Shown here: in pieces, positions 33,166 through 33,244 of the stretch
Position numbering within the stretch: position 1 is the first letter of the stretch
Layout of the letters: each line of letters begins with the position of its first letter
From: Candidatus Latescibacterota bacterium
Lineage (GTDB): Bacteria > Krumholzibacteriota > Krumholzibacteriia > Krumholzibacteriales > Krumholzibacteriaceae
Assembly: GCA_019038625.1 (NCBI GenBank)
Contig: JAHOYU010000052.1
Coordinates: 1-33,244 of the forward strand
Reading direction: 5' to 3'
DNA length: 33,244 nt
The notes under the pieces: generated by a model
Seen by the model: only the letters and a program-made list of their open reading frames with translations
The model's database searches: none
Told to the model about the DNA's origin: nothing
Position numbers and translations under genes: made by a program

Positions 33166-33244
33166 TCCGGCATCTATCTCCGTCGGCCTTCCTGAATCAG
33201 GATCACCTTTCCTTAGAAACAGAAATACCCAGTACACATATATC
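33160..33244 (-). CDS. possible C-terminal end of a membrane protein, partial
   Basis: On the minus strand an open frame enters at the window edge and stops at TGA (33162-33160). It reads about 27 residues: a hydrophobic aromatic stretch ending 'FLFLRKG', then the hydrophilic tail 'DPDSGRPTEIDAGS'. This looks like the end of a last membrane helix plus tail of a convergent gene overlapping the last codons of the Wzy-like gene. The fragment is too short to identify or to exclude chance. Confidence 0.35.
   Translation of the reverse strand, partial: IYVYWVFLFLRKGDPDSGRPTEIDAGS

Overview
The window reads as a chromosomal segment of a Gram-negative bacterium. It encodes outer-membrane beta-barrel proteins, lipoproteins with clear lipoboxes, murA/murB and a Wzx/Wzy-type surface polysaccharide locus. 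Nothing in it looks like phage, an insertion sequence, CRISPR or a plasmid. A pyruvate:ferredoxin-type oxidoreductase, a NikR-controlled nickel ECF transporter and a lipoprotein/FadL-like barrel/TPR cluster together suggest an uncultured, probably anaerobic or microaerophilic lineage of the FCB or deltaproteobacterial kind. That placement is an impression, not a measurement.

Layout. (1) 1-2735, minus: a 2-oxoacid:acceptor oxidoreductase operon in the order gamma, GltD-like flavoprotein fused to a delta ferredoxin, then alpha (cut by the window edge). (2) 2953-3099: tRNA-Arg(ACG) with its own promoter. (3) 3130-7825, minus: one nickel operon, nikR, an outer-membrane protein, nikK, nikL, nikM, nikQ, nikO. 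A strong NikR operator (7768-7794) lies just downstream of the -10 of its promoter. (4) 7993-8252, minus: tandem tRNA-Ser(GCU) and tRNA-Ser(UGA) behind a near-perfect promoter. (5) 8292-12150, minus: cyclophilin, cysteine desulfurase, mnmA and an HExxH peptidase, a likely sulfur-relay operon for tRNA 2-thiouridine. (6) 12187-16821, minus: two transcription units encoding a TPR lipoprotein, and a lipoprotein + FadL-like barrel + TPR protein. (7) 16889-20737, minus: OPT-family transporter, GNAT acetyltransferase and methyltransferase. (8) 20803-28260, minus: murA, murB, a GT-C-like membrane protein, a Wzx-like flippase and a GT4 glycosyltransferase, tightly packed behind one promoter. (9) 28414-33165, plus: a divergent operon with a second GT-C-like protein, an M24 peptidase and an O-antigen ligase/polymerase-like protein, meeting the tail of a minus-strand gene at the right edge.

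How the genes fit together. The nickel operon encodes a candidate route from the outer membrane to the cytosol: barrel, periplasmic NikK and NikL, then the NikMQO importer, with NikR as sensor. After predicted signal cleavage, the barrel, NikK and NikL each begin with (or next to) histidine, and NikM begins Met-His, so a relay of N-terminal metal sites is plausible. The right third is a cell-envelope locus joining peptidoglycan precursor enzymes to polysaccharide assembly. Promoters recognisable by eye share a sigma70-like TTGACN, 16-19 bp spacer, TAnnnT form.

I did not find a wholly new system. The best leads are the nickel outer-membrane component with its His-terminal relay, the GltD-delta fusion, the two-member SDxxxH GT-C-like pair, and the apparent non-AUG start of the flippase.
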